From Spodoptera frugiperda (lineage: Eukaryota > Arthropoda > Insecta > Lepidoptera > Noctuidae): a stretch of DNA of 64,000 bases. Where the stretch lies: contig NC_064213.1 of assembly GCF_023101765.2 (NCBI RefSeq), positions 3,968,001 to 4,032,000 on the forward strand. Reading direction: 5' to 3'. The notes under the pieces were generated by a model. That model did no database searches. It was not told the origin of the DNA and saw only the letters and a program-made list of their open reading frames with translations. Positions 21,601-34,800 of this stretch are shown piece after piece (position 1 is the first letter of the stretch; each line of letters starts with the position of its first letter). A program made the translations under genes and the position numbers.

Positions 21601-24600
21601 GGTAGGTTAGAATTTTAATATAGTCGTAAAATAGGCTTCAATATTTTCGTAAATTAGGTGTAAACTTTATTATATTAGCTACGCACTTACCTTCAGTCTG
21701 TCCATTTTCGAAACTGACGTATTCTGTGGTTCTTTTTTGATGACTTCATTTCCGTCTGTAGATTTTTTGGTTGTTGCTGTAAGTACAGTACCTATGTTTA
21801 TATTTTAATATCTCTTAGGATCAGTTTCACAATGTCTGGATACCAACTATGTGCCAAATAAATTAGATTTAAGAACATAATTTGTATGAACTAAGAATCT
21901 GTTTTATTATATTGAGTAAGTACTTATATAAAGGTGGTGAAATAGGCGCTTTGGATATTCTGTCTAGGATCTTACGTCAGCGGATAAAAAAATCTAATAC
22001 AAATTTACTATGAAACTACCATGATTTCATGATCCATGTAGAGGACAAAATGTGTTCATGCCTTTAATTAAATCACGTTCTTACGGTGATAGGGAAGCTT
22101 TTTGAACTCACAACCCATTGGGGGCACAACTTGAAACGCGTATCCTGGCAAGTATCGCGAAGTTTCCTTTAGAACTTTACTTCTCTCGAAAATACAGAGT
22201 AATGAGCTTGTTAGACCGAGTTACGGGGCTTTAGCACAGGTCGACCAAGAATACTTTTATGTTTGACAGCGCACAATTTGTGGGCTCTTACTTTATGTGC
22301 ATGTTTTGTTTGAATTTCAATGCTATTGATATTGGACTGGTTCAATTCAGATTTAGATACTAATCTGCTGACGGCTACTAGCTCCCAAAAAGTAGAGTAG
22401 TCTATAATACAGCCATTTTAGAGATTAGCCAGAACAAACATACAGACAGATAAAAATTGTAATAGTATTATTTTGTTGTACGTATCATATGTTATTCATA
22501 TTATACCTATTATAGTAAAAAGTGGTTATCAATATTACAAACAAACAATCCTTTATTTATTAGTCTAGACTAGACTTGATAAATATTTACGTGGTCTATC
22601 TGATATCAAGTAGGTACATTATGTAATACCATATAAGCAGTCTTTAATATTTTATTCTTACTTTGTTTGAAGATCTAGAATAGACATTTAGAATGTATGG
22701 TCTTACCAGTAATAGTATTTTGTTCCTCACGTGTCTGGGAATTATGTTGATTTTGAAAAGTATTTTTAGTAGTTCCTCCAAACGATGTTTTACTTTTCGG
22801 TGGTTCCGAATGTGGTCCTGCTAAAAATAGTATATATTTTTTTATATTAAGTGACTAAATGTTGCGGCTGTATTTGACTTTAACTACGTAGATCGACTAG
22901 CCCCAAACTACGGAATCTTCTATTTCAAATCAAATCACTTTAATGCATCCATAGTGTACAGTGCAGTCTACAATTTTAATACATTAATATGTCCCAACTA
23001 TTTTGTACCAATAAACTAACCTATAAATGAAAAGCACATCAGACTTACCTCTATTAATATGTGTTAAGACCTGAGGAACGAAAGTTTTAACTTTGTTCCT
23101 ATCAGCTCCTCCAAAGTTAGAGTTTAAGTAATTAGCTCCTAATCCGGTATCGAGAGGTGTTGTGGTTGGTTCAACTTGCATCTGTTGACCTATAAAACAG
23201 TGAAGCGTGTTACCTACAAAACTAGAACTAGAACAAAGGTGCATGGCATGCTGCCATGTAACTAGCAAACAAAACTGTTATACCTTGGTACTTAGGCTTA
23301 GGTAGTATTTGGTATTTAAGTTCAAAAATGTCACAATTTAACATCGTTATCATAGCGCCCTACATCTTCGGAAAATACCCACAGGTATGATATACAAGGT
23401 GCATTGTTGGAACGAAAAGAAAAACGGCACGGTAACGGGTCTGCTTCCCTTACGGAGCAACTCTTTGTGTGAGCCACTAATTGTTGTATCGGGTCTGGGT
23501 GCCATAAAATATGTATGTGAAAATTGTATGTTTGTAAACGCACCCATGACACATTAGAAAATCCTAATGGGCAACGTTTATAAAAAAGGAAAAAATCCTA
23601 TTTACGTATCTATTATGTAGCTTTTCAAGGTAAGTCCCTAACTAATCATGATATCTAAGTACCATTTAAAGTTCTCATAACGATCAAATTGCGTGCCAAA
23701 TGCTTTAAGATTATCAGACGCTATAAATTAGACATGAAAACATCTTAACACAGATGATAGGTAATTTTATGTTTCTGACAATAACTAAATAGTAATTACT
23801 AAAGAGACATTTACATCCAAAATAGGGAATGGCTCTATGAAGATAATTCTGTTGAGTAGTAAAGAGAAATACGTAAAAGCTTATTTATATGTATATAAAA
23901 ATACGATTTTAAACCCTGGTAAATGTTATCCGTAGTACGAGTTTATTTTACGTTTAATGTACTCTACGTTCAGCGCTCTGATTGGTTGCTTCATTCGTGC
24001 CGGCCAATCAGAGCGCCGCGCCGCACGCGTTCTCGTTTCGTTTTCGTTCAAAGTATGGCAAACTCATACTAAGGGTACAGAGCAGGAATGAAACAGTTTT
24101 ACAGGTAAAAAAAAATAAGATAAAAATCTTACCTGTAACTATGTATTGAGCGCGGTTGTCTGAATAGTTTGCTAAGTAACGAGGATCAATTCCTGTCACC
24201 ATTTGAGTTTGACCAGGGCCCATCTAAAGTGAAAAATACCTATTGAAATTTTAAATTGACTAAATGCTTAACAACAGGTGCCTACGGAGAAGGAGATTTG
24301 GTGGACCTACCAAAATTAAGCCACACGGGCAACCAACGCCGCAAGTAAAAAGCTAGTGCATAATATCACGCTCTTACCGGGTCAGGATAGGCGACACACT
24401 CAGTGATGAGAAAATAGTCCGATGTGGGGTTCCGCAGGGCTCAGGAGTGGCCCCGTATGTTATTTAATGCATGTGAATAGCCTGTGCAATGTGCTTCAAC
24501 ATTGCTCAGCGCATATGTTCGCGGATGACCTCTGTGCCTTGCGAGCCGGTACTGACATCGCTGAGACGTGCCGACTTGTTCAACAAGACGTGGACGCGGT

Positions 24601-27600
24601 AGTTAAGTGGTCTCATGACAATGGAATAGTGCTAAATACAGAGAAAACACAGTACCTAATTATACACTCACCATACTCACCTCTGAAGGAAACTCCTTTA
24701 CCTATATACACTCACACGTTTGATTGCATTCATAGAAACGCGGTCAATTGCAGCTGCAAACCTATCCAGAGAGTAAATTGTGTGACTTACCTAGGGGTTA
24801 AAGTTGACGAGCATTTTTCCTGGATTGATCATGTAAATTACTTGTGCAATAAACTTAGAATTATATTAAGCAAATTTTACCACCTAAGTTATAGAGTCCC
24901 TAGCAGTACATTAAGAGTGTTGTATAAATGTATGGTGGAGTCTGTGATGGATTATGCTCTTGATTGCTATGGGCTTACATTCAAGACCCACATGGAAAAA
25001 TTAGAAAAACTACAAATTAGGTTCCTTAAACTACTAGTAGATAAAAAAACTAAAAATAAATATAAAAAGGACTACTATAAGTTATTTAAAATCTGTAAAG
25101 TATTACCTATCAGTCTCAAACATAAATACATTCTCGCAACCAATAACCATGGCAAGCATGAGCATAATTCACCACTGACAATAGTTTGTAATAAAAACAA
25201 CACCCGATCGATGACGTCTGGTAAATATGAGGTACCGAGAGTTAAGGCGCTGTGCATAGTCAAAATAGGATTGATTTAACAGTGTTTTTGCCCAATGTTT
25301 ACATGTTAGAGCAACAAAAAAAATATATGTTAATCTTGATCATTTTTATAAATGGACCACCTTCTTCAAAACACGTTTTCTATAAATTTTCTCGATAGAA
25401 AAAAATCATAAACTAACCATTTAAATTGAAATTCTAGCCATTGTAACTATATTATTTATGAACATATCTTAATAAAATTAATAACAGTGACGTAATTTAA
25501 AATAATAAAAGGATCTGCCGCATTTATTTATCGATTGAAATGAGATATTTGTAAGGATTAATATAATTCATGATAAATAACTCAGAACGAATCGAACAAA
25601 ATGTCGTCCGATCATGACATCTATTCGTTTCTCTTTCATTCCTACGCGGACCGGCAGTGACCGCTGAGGCGCGCTGCTTGGTGGACCTATGTCAGTTTGT
25701 GTCAATCGCCGCTCAGAAAATAATCATTCACTAACATATCTTTTTGCTGTTTGTAATATTTTATTTTGTAATTAGCATTTTCTAAGTTGGGTTGTCAGTA
25801 TATTTTTTGTACGAAATCGATTTGAATTATAAGTTGTGTAAATACAATTAATTTTTTCTTATACTATTACCGCGTAGCATGGTGCAGATGACACATTCAG
25901 TAACGTTCCGTATCATTCTTAAAAGGAGAAGGGGACTTTTGGGCCCAGCAGTTAACTAGTTGAAATGTATATTAAAAAAACCGTCATATTTTTCTAAGGG
26001 AAATCACAAAATATGGTACCTTGTTTCTATCTAGGAAGCGAGAAAACTTAAATTAAGTTGTGTAATAATGTATGTAAAATAATGTATGTATAACGTACTC
26101 TTTGATTTAAACTTCTTAAAACACTTCTGTCTGACTTCAGTCAGTCACCGATTGACAGATGACACTTTCCCTATACTTAATATACTCTTTGGATGACACT
26201 CGTTCGTTGTGTTTCGTTCTAAGTGCGCACGTATTTTCCATGTTTTATTGTTTAACCCCACGACCTCGGCTTTATAAAGGACTTTTGACGGATCTTGAAT
26301 CTATAAATTACCTGACTCTCTATTTTGGACAACTGCAACAAGCCTATCAATCGAATATTGACGACATAGATCGCTGTGTAAATTGTACGATTGCGACTGG
26401 TCGCTGTAACTCTATTGGCAGAAGAGTCTTGGAAGATGAGGCGACTTTATCAGTTATTCGTCAGTGGCGTGCATCTCAGCCTGTATAATATGGTATCTCA
26501 GTTGGGAAAGATACCAAGAAAATATACGTACCCCGAACCCCTACACAATTCTAAGATGACATTCTCCTAATTATTCAAGATGATTAATACATATTTTATA
26601 CTAATATTGGTGTTTTATTTATATATCCTCCTGTCCCTTTTTTAGTTTTTAAAAGGTTAGTGCCTACTGCTTCTAAGGGCCTATGCACACCACGTTTTTT
26701 AAACGCGCCGGGGCCGCGCATATGTATCGATACAAACGACAACAAACTGCTCTGTAGGAGAAAATATCACCATTCCTCATGACGAGAACCTCGTGAAAGC
26801 TGAAAAAGATAAACAAATAAAATATCTTGACTTGGCTCACGAGGTTGTCGATATGTGGAATGTGGATTCGGCTATCATTGTGCCGATAGTCGTGTCGGCC
26901 AACGGATTAATACCCAACAGCCTCGACAATCACCTTAGGAGGCTGGGGTTGGGCGGATGGATCAAGGGCCTGATGCAGAAGGCAGTACTTCTCGAAACGG
27001 CACGTATTGTGAGAAGGTTTCTGTCTCTGGAGCCCTAACCACCGGTAGCTTGGACCATGCTCCCGCTACTGGTCGGCTCCTATTTTTATATTTTTAAATA
27101 TTATTTTATTTTGTATGTTGTAGTATTTAAAAATGTAAATTTAGATAATTTTAAATAAATGTAGATAAGAAATTAATGAGAATTCAATGTACGCTGCGAG
27201 TATCGATAGCGATAAAAAAGATCTTTCTAATGTCCATCCCTAATCATGTGGTACTGAGAGACGTCAACGTCATACAGGCAACTGTCACTAGCGCAAAAAC
27301 TATAGTAGTAGTAAGTTTATGCAAATTATTGTTCGATTTCGGTTTTAGTCATAAAAAAACAAAATAAAAAAATAAATAAAAATAAAATAAAAATGTATAC
27401 AACATAATATTGAAAAAATAAGAAAACAAAAACTAATACGAGTAATGAGATTCGATCTTAAGGATCACGGAACGCGATTCTAGACAGCAACGCATTGGGC
27501 CAATCGTCCATGAAACTATGGAAGCGAAATTACACTCCTAAAAAAAATGGAATACGCGTATCAATGACATTTGCGCGGTGCACCCCTCAGTACACGAGAC

Positions 27601-28768
27601 CCACTTCACCTGCTTCACCCCTCAAATACATAAAAGTCGTCTATTCACCGCGCCTTAATAATGTTTATGGTGATCGATCATTAAAAAAGCGTATCCCGTA
27701 CTTACTCAACCATTTACCAAACGAAATCCGGGAAGAGAAAAGTAAGAATAGATTTAAGTTTAAACTAAAAAAATATCTGTTTAGTACCTTACCTTAATTG
27801 CTGTTACAACACATAATATATTTACACTACTACATAACAAACTACAGTAAATTTCTTATCTAATAAATGTACTCGCAATCTAGCTACCAGCTACCTAAAC
27901 ATGTAAATAAATGTATGTATATAAACATACTCCACGGATACATACATATATATAAATAATATTTGAATAGACATACACATATATGTATATTTATATAAAT
28001 AAATATATATATTATTATATAAAACTTATTATACTACACATATTATACTACATATTATTATATATAATTACTATACATTATACTACTGTGAAAGCATTTA
28101 CTACTAATACATAATATGTATTTATATTTATCTAATAATATATATACCTCTTGGATCCGACAGACAAACTACATATATAGTTTTGTCGGACTATGTACTA
28201 GTTTATAAGTTCATAAAATGTACCTTTTAATAAAAAAAAATAAATAAATAAATAAAATAAATACTTACGTTAATTTGTCCAAAAGCTGGCGAGTTCATTG
28301 CATTAACGTCACTCGGATAACTTGCATTTGGCGCATTTTGCATGTTAGTAAATTGAAGCGCATACGGTCCGCTTGGAGGATAGTAAACATTTTCTTGAGG
28401 TCTAAGAATTAAAAAACTTATTAGGTTCTAGCCACCATCTTTATAATATACATAATTTAAGAGCATAAACTAACTGTTGTTTCCCATATTTTTAAAATTG
28501 TCTGTAAGTATGTATCTTAGTTGGTACCTAAGCCTTAATAAATAAATACTAAGTTATCTAAAGTTACTTTATAAAATTGCAAAAATAGTTAATTACTTAC
28601 AGCATGTTGTTTCTTCCTACATTCACAGGAAAATGCATCATTTGATTTCCCTGCGGATAATCTGTAGAACGTTTAATATTATTTTTTATATAATTTTCTT
28701 GTGGTTTATTAAAAAAACCATTACTAACCTGCACCAACCCTTGGCTCCCTAATAACATAACGATCCAT
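18622..28768 (-). CDS. SPATA22: SPATA22-like meiotic protein, 355 aa
   Basis: Ten exons join in phase: 28729-28768 (ATG at 28768), 28601-28661, 28269-28401, 24133-24223, 23049-23189, 22707-22820, 21691-21776, 19635-19743, 19218-19356 and 18622-18775 (TAA). The N-terminal two thirds are low-complexity and rich in Asn, Gln, Pro and Thr. The last 150 residues form an RPA2-like OB-fold segment: W-H-K-A-L-Q-D-I-G-V-F-V-F-Y-E-I-I, then NLVIRDDNG, VVYYEIDFMLPEL, VRVIGR and FSVRPAT. Vertebrate SPATA22 is about the same length with a disordered front half and an OB-type C-terminus; it binds MEIOB and single-stranded DNA in meiotic recombination. The assignment is by pattern and needs a profile search; another RPA2-like protein is the alternative. 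A poly(A) signal is present near 18575. The third intron carries LINE debris. Confidence 0.65.
18895..18965 (-). repeat. LINE 3' tail fragment (gacgtccactgctgaataaa type)
   Basis: A short segment with 'gacgtccactgctgaataaa' and 'ggcctcccc' preceded by an ATC-rich microsatellite, the familiar 3' end of a lepidopteran non-LTR element. Similar scraps are at 18465-18490, 38560-38665 and 60560-60625. It lies in the last intron of the SPATA22-like gene. Confidence 0.5.
19744..21690 (-). other. Intron of the SPATA22-like gene, no feature recognised
   Basis: About 1.9 kb of AT-rich intron. Open frames here (for example around 20091-20273) lack supporting splice context and protein character. No repeat with clear ends was seen. 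Confidence 0.5.
23932..24077. mobile_element. Palindromic MITE family A, copy 2
   Basis: The ends 'agtacgagttt' and 'aaactcatact' face each other. The inner arms 'cgctctgattggttg' and 'ccaatcagagcg' are inverted. It lies within the intron between the fourth and fifth exons of the SPATA22-like gene, ending about 55 bp short of exon 24133-24223. Confidence 0.75.
24290..25279 (+). mobile_element. Non-LTR retrotransposon fragment, reverse transcriptase C-half
   Basis: The plus strand, opposite to the host gene, encodes the palm and thumb part of a LINE reverse transcriptase. A V-P-Q-G-S motif at about 24426-24440 is followed by M-F-A-D-D (the Y/F-A-D-D catalytic box) near 24513, then a typical NGIVLNTEKTQYL segment and a YLGVKVDEHFSW motif. 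The frame runs to 25279 and then loses similarity. The endonuclease and N-terminal RT parts are missing, so the copy is 5' truncated. It is of the broad jockey/CR1/L2 type; the clade is not resolved by eye. Confidence 0.8.
26775..27038 (+). mobile_element. LINE C-terminal fragment of a second family
   Basis: The segment ends at a stop at 27036-27038 and contains KYLDLAHEVVDMW, IVPIVVSANGLIP and LLETARIVRRFLS. This tail is familiar from R4/Dong-like or related non-LTR polyproteins in insects. No other part of that element is visible, so it is an isolated 3' fragment in the SPATA22-like intron. Confidence 0.55.
27495..27797 (+). mobile_element. LINE ORF2 C-terminal fragment
   Basis: The final part encodes a YSPRLNNVYGDRSLKKRIPY segment and then FKFKLKKYLFSTLP before a stop. 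This is the usual C-terminus of jockey/CR1-type reverse transcriptases ('LPxxIR...FKxxLKxYL'). It may be the separated end of the copy at 24290-25279, split by a later insertion, or an independent scrap. Confidence 0.55.
27900..28150. repeat. AT-rich low-complexity tract
   Basis: A run of TATA/ATAT-type microsatellite-like sequence about 250 bp long in the SPATA22-like intron, without coding content. Confidence 0.75.
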
Positions 28769-29315
28769 TATTTTCCTGCAGCTAGTATTTTACTAACTCA
28801 ACTAATAATTACAAAACAAATAATATTTTTTAACTTTTAAAAGTTTGAATATTTGCTTGGCGCCAATTTTCTTCTCATTCTATAAAATTTTGAAATTGAT
28901 TTTTTTAATTGTTTTGTTTCGGTAACTTTGTATCCAGTCAGTGTTAAATTAAATGCTAAGGTTTTATGTGAATGATTAAAGCCAAGGACACTGAAAAAAA
29001 AAACAAATAGTTAATTCAGTTTACAATTTTAAAAGTATTACGTGTTTGAATGATAATAATATTGTAATTCGAAGTAAAATATTTGTAAATTATATTTTAC
29101 GTTTAGACTTTAGATAAGGTTCTGTGTACTATTACTAACTTCGTGAACAAACATCAACAATTTTGACGTTACGGCAAATGTCAATGACAATGAATGACAT
29201 CAGACAATCAGACATTGACGTTTTCAATTCTTGTTGTCGAATCCGTGTGAAATTGAATCACTATCGTTTTGTGTATTATTTAGGAAATAAAATACATTAC
29301 AGTTATTAAAACATC
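28769..29315. promoter_or_regulatory. Divergent promoter region between SPATA22-like and DCTN5
   Basis: Only 547 bp separate the two start codons, which point away from each other, so both promoters must lie here or in the 5' untranslated parts. The sequence is AT-rich with no clear TATA element placed for either gene. This is inferred from gene geometry alone. Confidence 0.6.
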
Positions 29316-30577
29316 ATGGAGCTTCAAGATACTTATTACAATAAATCTGAATATGTAGAAACTGTAAGCGATGTTTCAATAGATATTTCTTGCCATGAAC
29401 ACATTCTACATATAGTTTCAATATTTATTTCTAACAATATTTTACAGGCTTCCGGAAATAAAGTAAGCAGACAAACAGTACTATGTGGATCTCAAAACAT
29501 AGTTCTACACGGGAAAGTAATAGTTCAAAGTGATGCAATTATTAGAGGAGACTTGGCCAATGTTAAAACTGGGAGGTTTTGTATTATAAGCAAAGGCTCT
29601 GTAATAAGACCTCCTTTCAAGAAATTCAGTAAGGGGTAAGTTACACTGAACCTTAACCTATGTGATAAAAATCTTTGTAATTAAATGAATCATCCAGTCT
29701 TACTCTTACTCTGGTTACAAGATTGTACCTTCCTAATGAGACTAATTGGAATTAAGCAAATTATTTTTCGTATTAAATGATAGCTATAAATGTTTATAAT
29801 GTTTGGCATAGTTTGATACACAGATAGTATAATAAAAATACAACTTGGGTGTCTTCAAGTCCCAAGTGAACAGGTTGCTTATAGGTAGGCGTGTTCAATC
29901 GTCGGCAACATCATCGCTTACTACCAGGCGAGATGATGGTTAGACATCATTCAATTAAGATTTTAAAAAGAAATATTTATTACTTTCAGGGTTGCCTTCT
30001 TTCCGTTACAAATGGGAGACCATGTGTTTGTTGGTGAAAACACAGTTGTGAATGCTGCAGTCGTCGGATCCTATGTTTATATTGGGAAGAATGTTGTTAT
30101 TGTAAGTATTTATATAAGGACTTATACAAGAACAACTATGCTCTCTGAAGGATGCAGAAAGTAATAAAAAAAATGTACTTTCTTAACTTAAATTAACTAA
30201 CTTAAATTCCATTCTAAATCTTTAATATGATAGTACCTCTAATAAACCTATTTATTATTAATTTCACTCAATTTAAAGTATTGAATTTAATGTAAAAGGT
30301 GAAAACAATTTACAAACACATGTATGTTTCATTTATTCAAGTTTTGAACTAAAACACCCTTACTTTAATTTTAAAGGGTCGAAGATGTGTCCTAAAAGAC
30401 TGCTGTATGATTGAAGACAACTCAGTACTGCCTGCTGAGACAGTTGTGCCTTCATTTGCAAGATACTCTGGCAGTCCAGCTCGTCTCATCACTACTCTAC
30501 CTGAAGCAATGCCAGATCTCATGACGGAATTCACCAAGAGTTATTATCAACATTTTCTACCAACCACTGTACAATAA
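29316..30577 (+). CDS. DCTN5: Dynactin subunit 5 (p25), 182 aa, complete
   Basis: Four exons join in phase: 29316-29363, 29448-29635, 29990-30101 and 30377-30577. The 182-residue product matches the usual length of DCTN5. It begins MELQDTYYNKSEYVET and shows the hexapeptide-repeat left-handed beta helix of the gamma-carbonic-anhydrase fold (for example IVLHGKVIVQSDAIIRGDLA, then VFVGENTVVNAAVVGSYVYI). The tail carries SGSPARLITTLPEAMPD. DCTN5 sits with DCTN6 in the pointed-end complex of dynactin and helps dynein bind some cargoes; it acts in the cytoplasm. The gene is divergent from the SPATA22-like gene and 1.3 kb upstream of PAN2 on the same strand. All splice sites are canonical. Confidence 0.96.
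29846..29955 (+). repeat. Truncated 3' end of the PAN2-intron LINE family
   Basis: The run 'gggtgtcttcaagtcccaag' with 'aggttgctta' and 'catcatcgcttac' closely follows the 3' end of the LINE at 44305-44410. It is a 5'-truncated copy in DCTN5 intron 2, in the sense orientation. Confidence 0.75.
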
Positions 30578-31875
30578 ATTGTATTATTAATCACTAAAAA
30601 GACATACTTTATACTTATTTATTTTATATTTCTGTTATATGTAGTTTTATTGTAACTTTAATACTGTAAGGCAAAGTAACACTCTAATGTTGTAAGTATA
30701 TTATAAGGCTTCATTAAAATGATGGTAGTTTTATTGTATGAATAGATCAATGTATAAAACCAAATACATCAATGTAGCAGTAACAAACAATGATCCAACC
30801 TCCTGTGTTATCATAGCTGTTTGCAAGATACAAATTCACATAGGTATACTGAGCCACACAAAAAGAGAATCATTGCATATGGGTGTGCTCTTTTGCATCA
30901 ACTAGTTACCGAGAACATTGCCTGCCAACTGTGCAGTGAAAGCTAAGTAAATGTGTATCCCGAGGGGCATTGTTTCTGATAAACTAAATGTGACTTACAA
31001 AATTTTGGTAAAACACCCCCTGTGTAAGTATTTATGCTGTTAATCAAGTGATTGCAATGATAGTTGCGGAGGAAGAGTTCCCGTGTCGGGCAAAGTATTA
31101 TTTGGTTTATTACGGTTGGCAAGTACTAAACTTATTCCCACTATAGTACCTTCGTAATATTTGGTGTGTGTGACTTCCGTAACACACCGTGGGTGACCCT
31201 ACCATAGAATTCGTTACAAGGCGATAACAGAATCATAATTACTCTTAAAATGTATGAAGGACTGAGAAGTTTAGAGGGCATTATTGCCCCATCTTCCTCG
31301 TAGTTATATCTTTACAATAAGACGGGAATTTTATTCTTGGTTTTACATTGGTATCTACCTATTTAATTTATAACCATTCAGTCCGATTCCATTAACGCAT
31401 TCAGTTTAAAAATCAGACTGACTGCATAGTATTTACTATTCAGTTTTAATTAAATAAAATAAAATATAAAATTGATTATTTATTATAAAAAAAAAAAACA
31501 TTTTAATAAAAAAGCCAGTATTTTTTTTTTTACTCTACTTCATGAAATGTGTCACAAAAATTACGTGAAACGAAACGCAGATACAGTTTGATGTAAGGTT
31601 TGATGACAAGACGCGAGTTCATTTTGTTTTCCAACAAAGAAATTGTATTATTTCTGTGACTCTTATTTCTAACAAATGAAAGGCAAGTTTTCTCAAATCA
31701 GATACAGTGTCAGCACAACTTTTATGTTGAGTAACTTGAAAATATTCCTGATTGCAGTCGTCGAACCCATGTTATATTTCGTTTTATTTTAAATTAAAAT
31801 CTTACTAATCGTAAGTTTTGAGTTAAATTAAACACTATAGATGTTGTGAAATAAATCAAGTGGAACAGATTTAGT
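30578..31875. other. Intergenic stretch between DCTN5 and PAN2
   Basis: It holds the DCTN5 3' untranslated region and the presumed PAN2 promoter. A small A-rich tract lies near 31488. No other gene or clear repeat was found. Confidence 0.6.
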
Positions 31876-34800
31876 ATGGAATATCATTATTCCGACTTGT
31901 GTATGCCGACGGATCATCTGCTGACTGGTGCGTATTGTTTTTCATTGGTAATATCTAATCTAAAAACATAATTAAACGTGTAATTTTGCTAATTTCGTTC
32001 ATTACAGAACATATTTATATGAACACCTCAGTTAGATATTTTGTTTTGACTTGTTTCACATCAATAAGCATTCATACCTTACGAAAAAAAAACAAAAGTT
32101 AACTGATATGCTAAGTTAATAAAAATAATGTGTTAATCTTAGCTTGTTCGTGAAAAAGTAAAACAAAACGTTTAATCATCACTATCACTATATTATAAAG
32201 TTTTCTCATGGTGGAAAGGCCTACCTAACTTTAAATTAAATGCTTGATTCTAATCTACCAATCTCTATTATATTTTCAAGTTTTAAACATCCTCCTTGGT
32301 AAAGTTCAAAATTTGTTTACCAAGTAGGAGCCTAGCAATTTTGTGCTAAATAATATTTTTCACTTGTATTTTCCTTGTCTCCTCTGCTTGTGGGGTTATT
32401 TTTTTTTCAATTGAGACAAATACAAAAAATGTTCAGTGAGCTCAATAGAAACTTTCTTTCAATATTCATTGACTGTAAACTATTACTTAGTTATGTAAAT
32501 CTATTTAGTCAGGTACCTAGATTAATTTATGTGTCACCAAGCTTAAGTTTATTAATTTAATATTTTTATAAGACACCTTGTACTTATTGTAGGCAGTTAA
32601 ATTATTAATAGTTATTTATTATTAGGTTCAGATTATTCTATCAACACCTTGTTAATTGACCTCAATAAAACTATCTATAAGGAAAATATTCAATTAATGT
32701 TATGGATGTTCTTACTGCTAACCCAAAATACATTTACACACCATTGACAAAAGTTGAAGGAAAACATTGTGAGGGAACTTGGGCTTATAATTTCTAATTA
32801 TAAATTTGAAATCTCCAACCCACATTGAGAAATTATTTATTTGAAATAGCAGAAAACTAATGAGATTTCATAATAACTGTGGGGTAAATTTTTAGGGGTA
32901 GTTATAATTTTTAATGAAATAGATACATTCTGTGAGCATGCAATAGAGCTTATATAAATAAACTCATGCTAGTCATGCCAGCACATCTAAACATATGAAA
33001 TCATACCTAATAGCACCTCTTTCATTTCATATAAAGTGTTATATGGTCATGTGTAATTAATATTAGCTAATAATTTACTTACAACAATTTTTTGTTGGTA
33101 GCCAATAAATAGTTAATATAACCTTTCAGGACCATATGCTGCAGAATATGCTCCACAATACTTGGTACCGAAGCAATCAGCAGAGTATGAAGTGCGGTCC
33201 AGTGTGCTGGTGGATGGGGGAGACAGGTTTGGGGTATCCGCTGTGGTGTTTGACAAGTACGAAGAGCTGATATGGATGGGGAATCAGGGAGTGAGTAAAC
33301 TATCATAATAATATGGTTTCATTAAATTAATTTCACTGGACTTGAACCAAAAAAAGTTGTTCATGGATTATTGTTTTTAATTATTTTTACTTGAATATTA
33401 ATGGAATTTGTTGTTCATAATCAGTTTTGTCAATAGCCTGCCTGATTAATACTGTAATAATGGTATTGCGTTTACTGTAATTGAATCAATGGTTTAATAT
33501 GTCTCTTAACTAATCTAGGTATATTATTATTACTTTGTAGGGGCATGTAACATCATACTATGGGCCAGGAATGCAAAAGTACACATCATTCCAAGTACAT
33601 GAATCTGAAGAAGTGCGAGATATCATAACTGTTGAACAAGGTATATTTGCACTTACAAAGACAACTTTAAGACATCAAATACGAAGAGGAATTCCGAAAC
33701 GTACTTTCAAGTAAGTTTTATTATACTATTAATCAAAAGTAGTAGCAAAAAATTTATTAAAAAATCACTGTTTACTCGCTTTTCATCATGAGCAGCATGC
33801 ACAGACGTGGCGAAATGGCGCAGCCTATAAAGAATCAGCTTAACTATGCCAACGGGTTCGCCCGCGTTACTTGCTTAAAAGTAGACCATGTGTTTGTCCA
33901 GTGTGTAATATATTTCTGTGCAAAATTTCATTCAGATATGTGCTGTAGTTTTTGCATTTAAGAGTAACACATACATACATACATACTCTCAAATAATCAC
34001 ATTTAACATATCTACAGTCAATCACAGACAATATATTGGTCATTAAAATGTTTAATGTTTTTATTTCTAGATCACCAAATATGACAGATATGCAATGCCT
34101 CTTCCAAGTGAGTGCTACTAAATTGATGATGGGGGGACATCAGAACAAATTAATTGACTTAGATCTCAACAGAATGAGTGAAACTGCTATTGTAAGTAAA
34201 TCGGTCACTTTCTCTTTTCACCTTTCCTGACATCAAATTGAAAATGTTTCAATAACTATGTCTATGCTAAAATTTAGTGGATTTGTACTTATCCAAACAA
34301 TTTTTCAGCTGTAAAAGCCAAAGATTACTATGATACTTAGCTACTTGTGATTAATTTTCCATAACATTTTATATAATATTAAATTGGTGTCATAGTGACC
34401 CGGAACTTTAAAAACTTGTGTGGGTGCTTCAAAATACCAAAGTGTCTTTTTCCTATTAACTTACTTATTTTACTTTCTTAGATTATGTACCTTTGACAAA
34501 TGAACCTCTTTGGTCAGCAGTGGCATTATACGCTGTTCACGTGACATCAACTGAAATTGTATCATCTCTTTCATAATCAAAATATTCATTAACATTTCCA
34601 GCCTATCCAAGAAGAAGGTTGTGCAGTGCTCCGTAGCGGCGGTGGTTCGTTAGTGGCGTGTGGTAGTGCCAATGGAATGGTTGCCTTACGGGACATTAGG
34701 ACGCCAACCTCAGCGGAACATACCTTCAGAGCACACTCAGCTTGCCTCTCAGACTTGGACATGCAAGGAGATCTACTTATCACTTGTGGATTTACGCAAT

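Noticed and set aside
26159..26488. 109-codon frame in the SPATA22-like intron
   Set aside because: It resembles no protein I know and lies among transposon debris; probably chance or an unrecognised element remnant.
33079..33306. Minus-strand frame over PAN2 exon 2
   Set aside because: Shadow of the real plus-strand exon 33130-33290.
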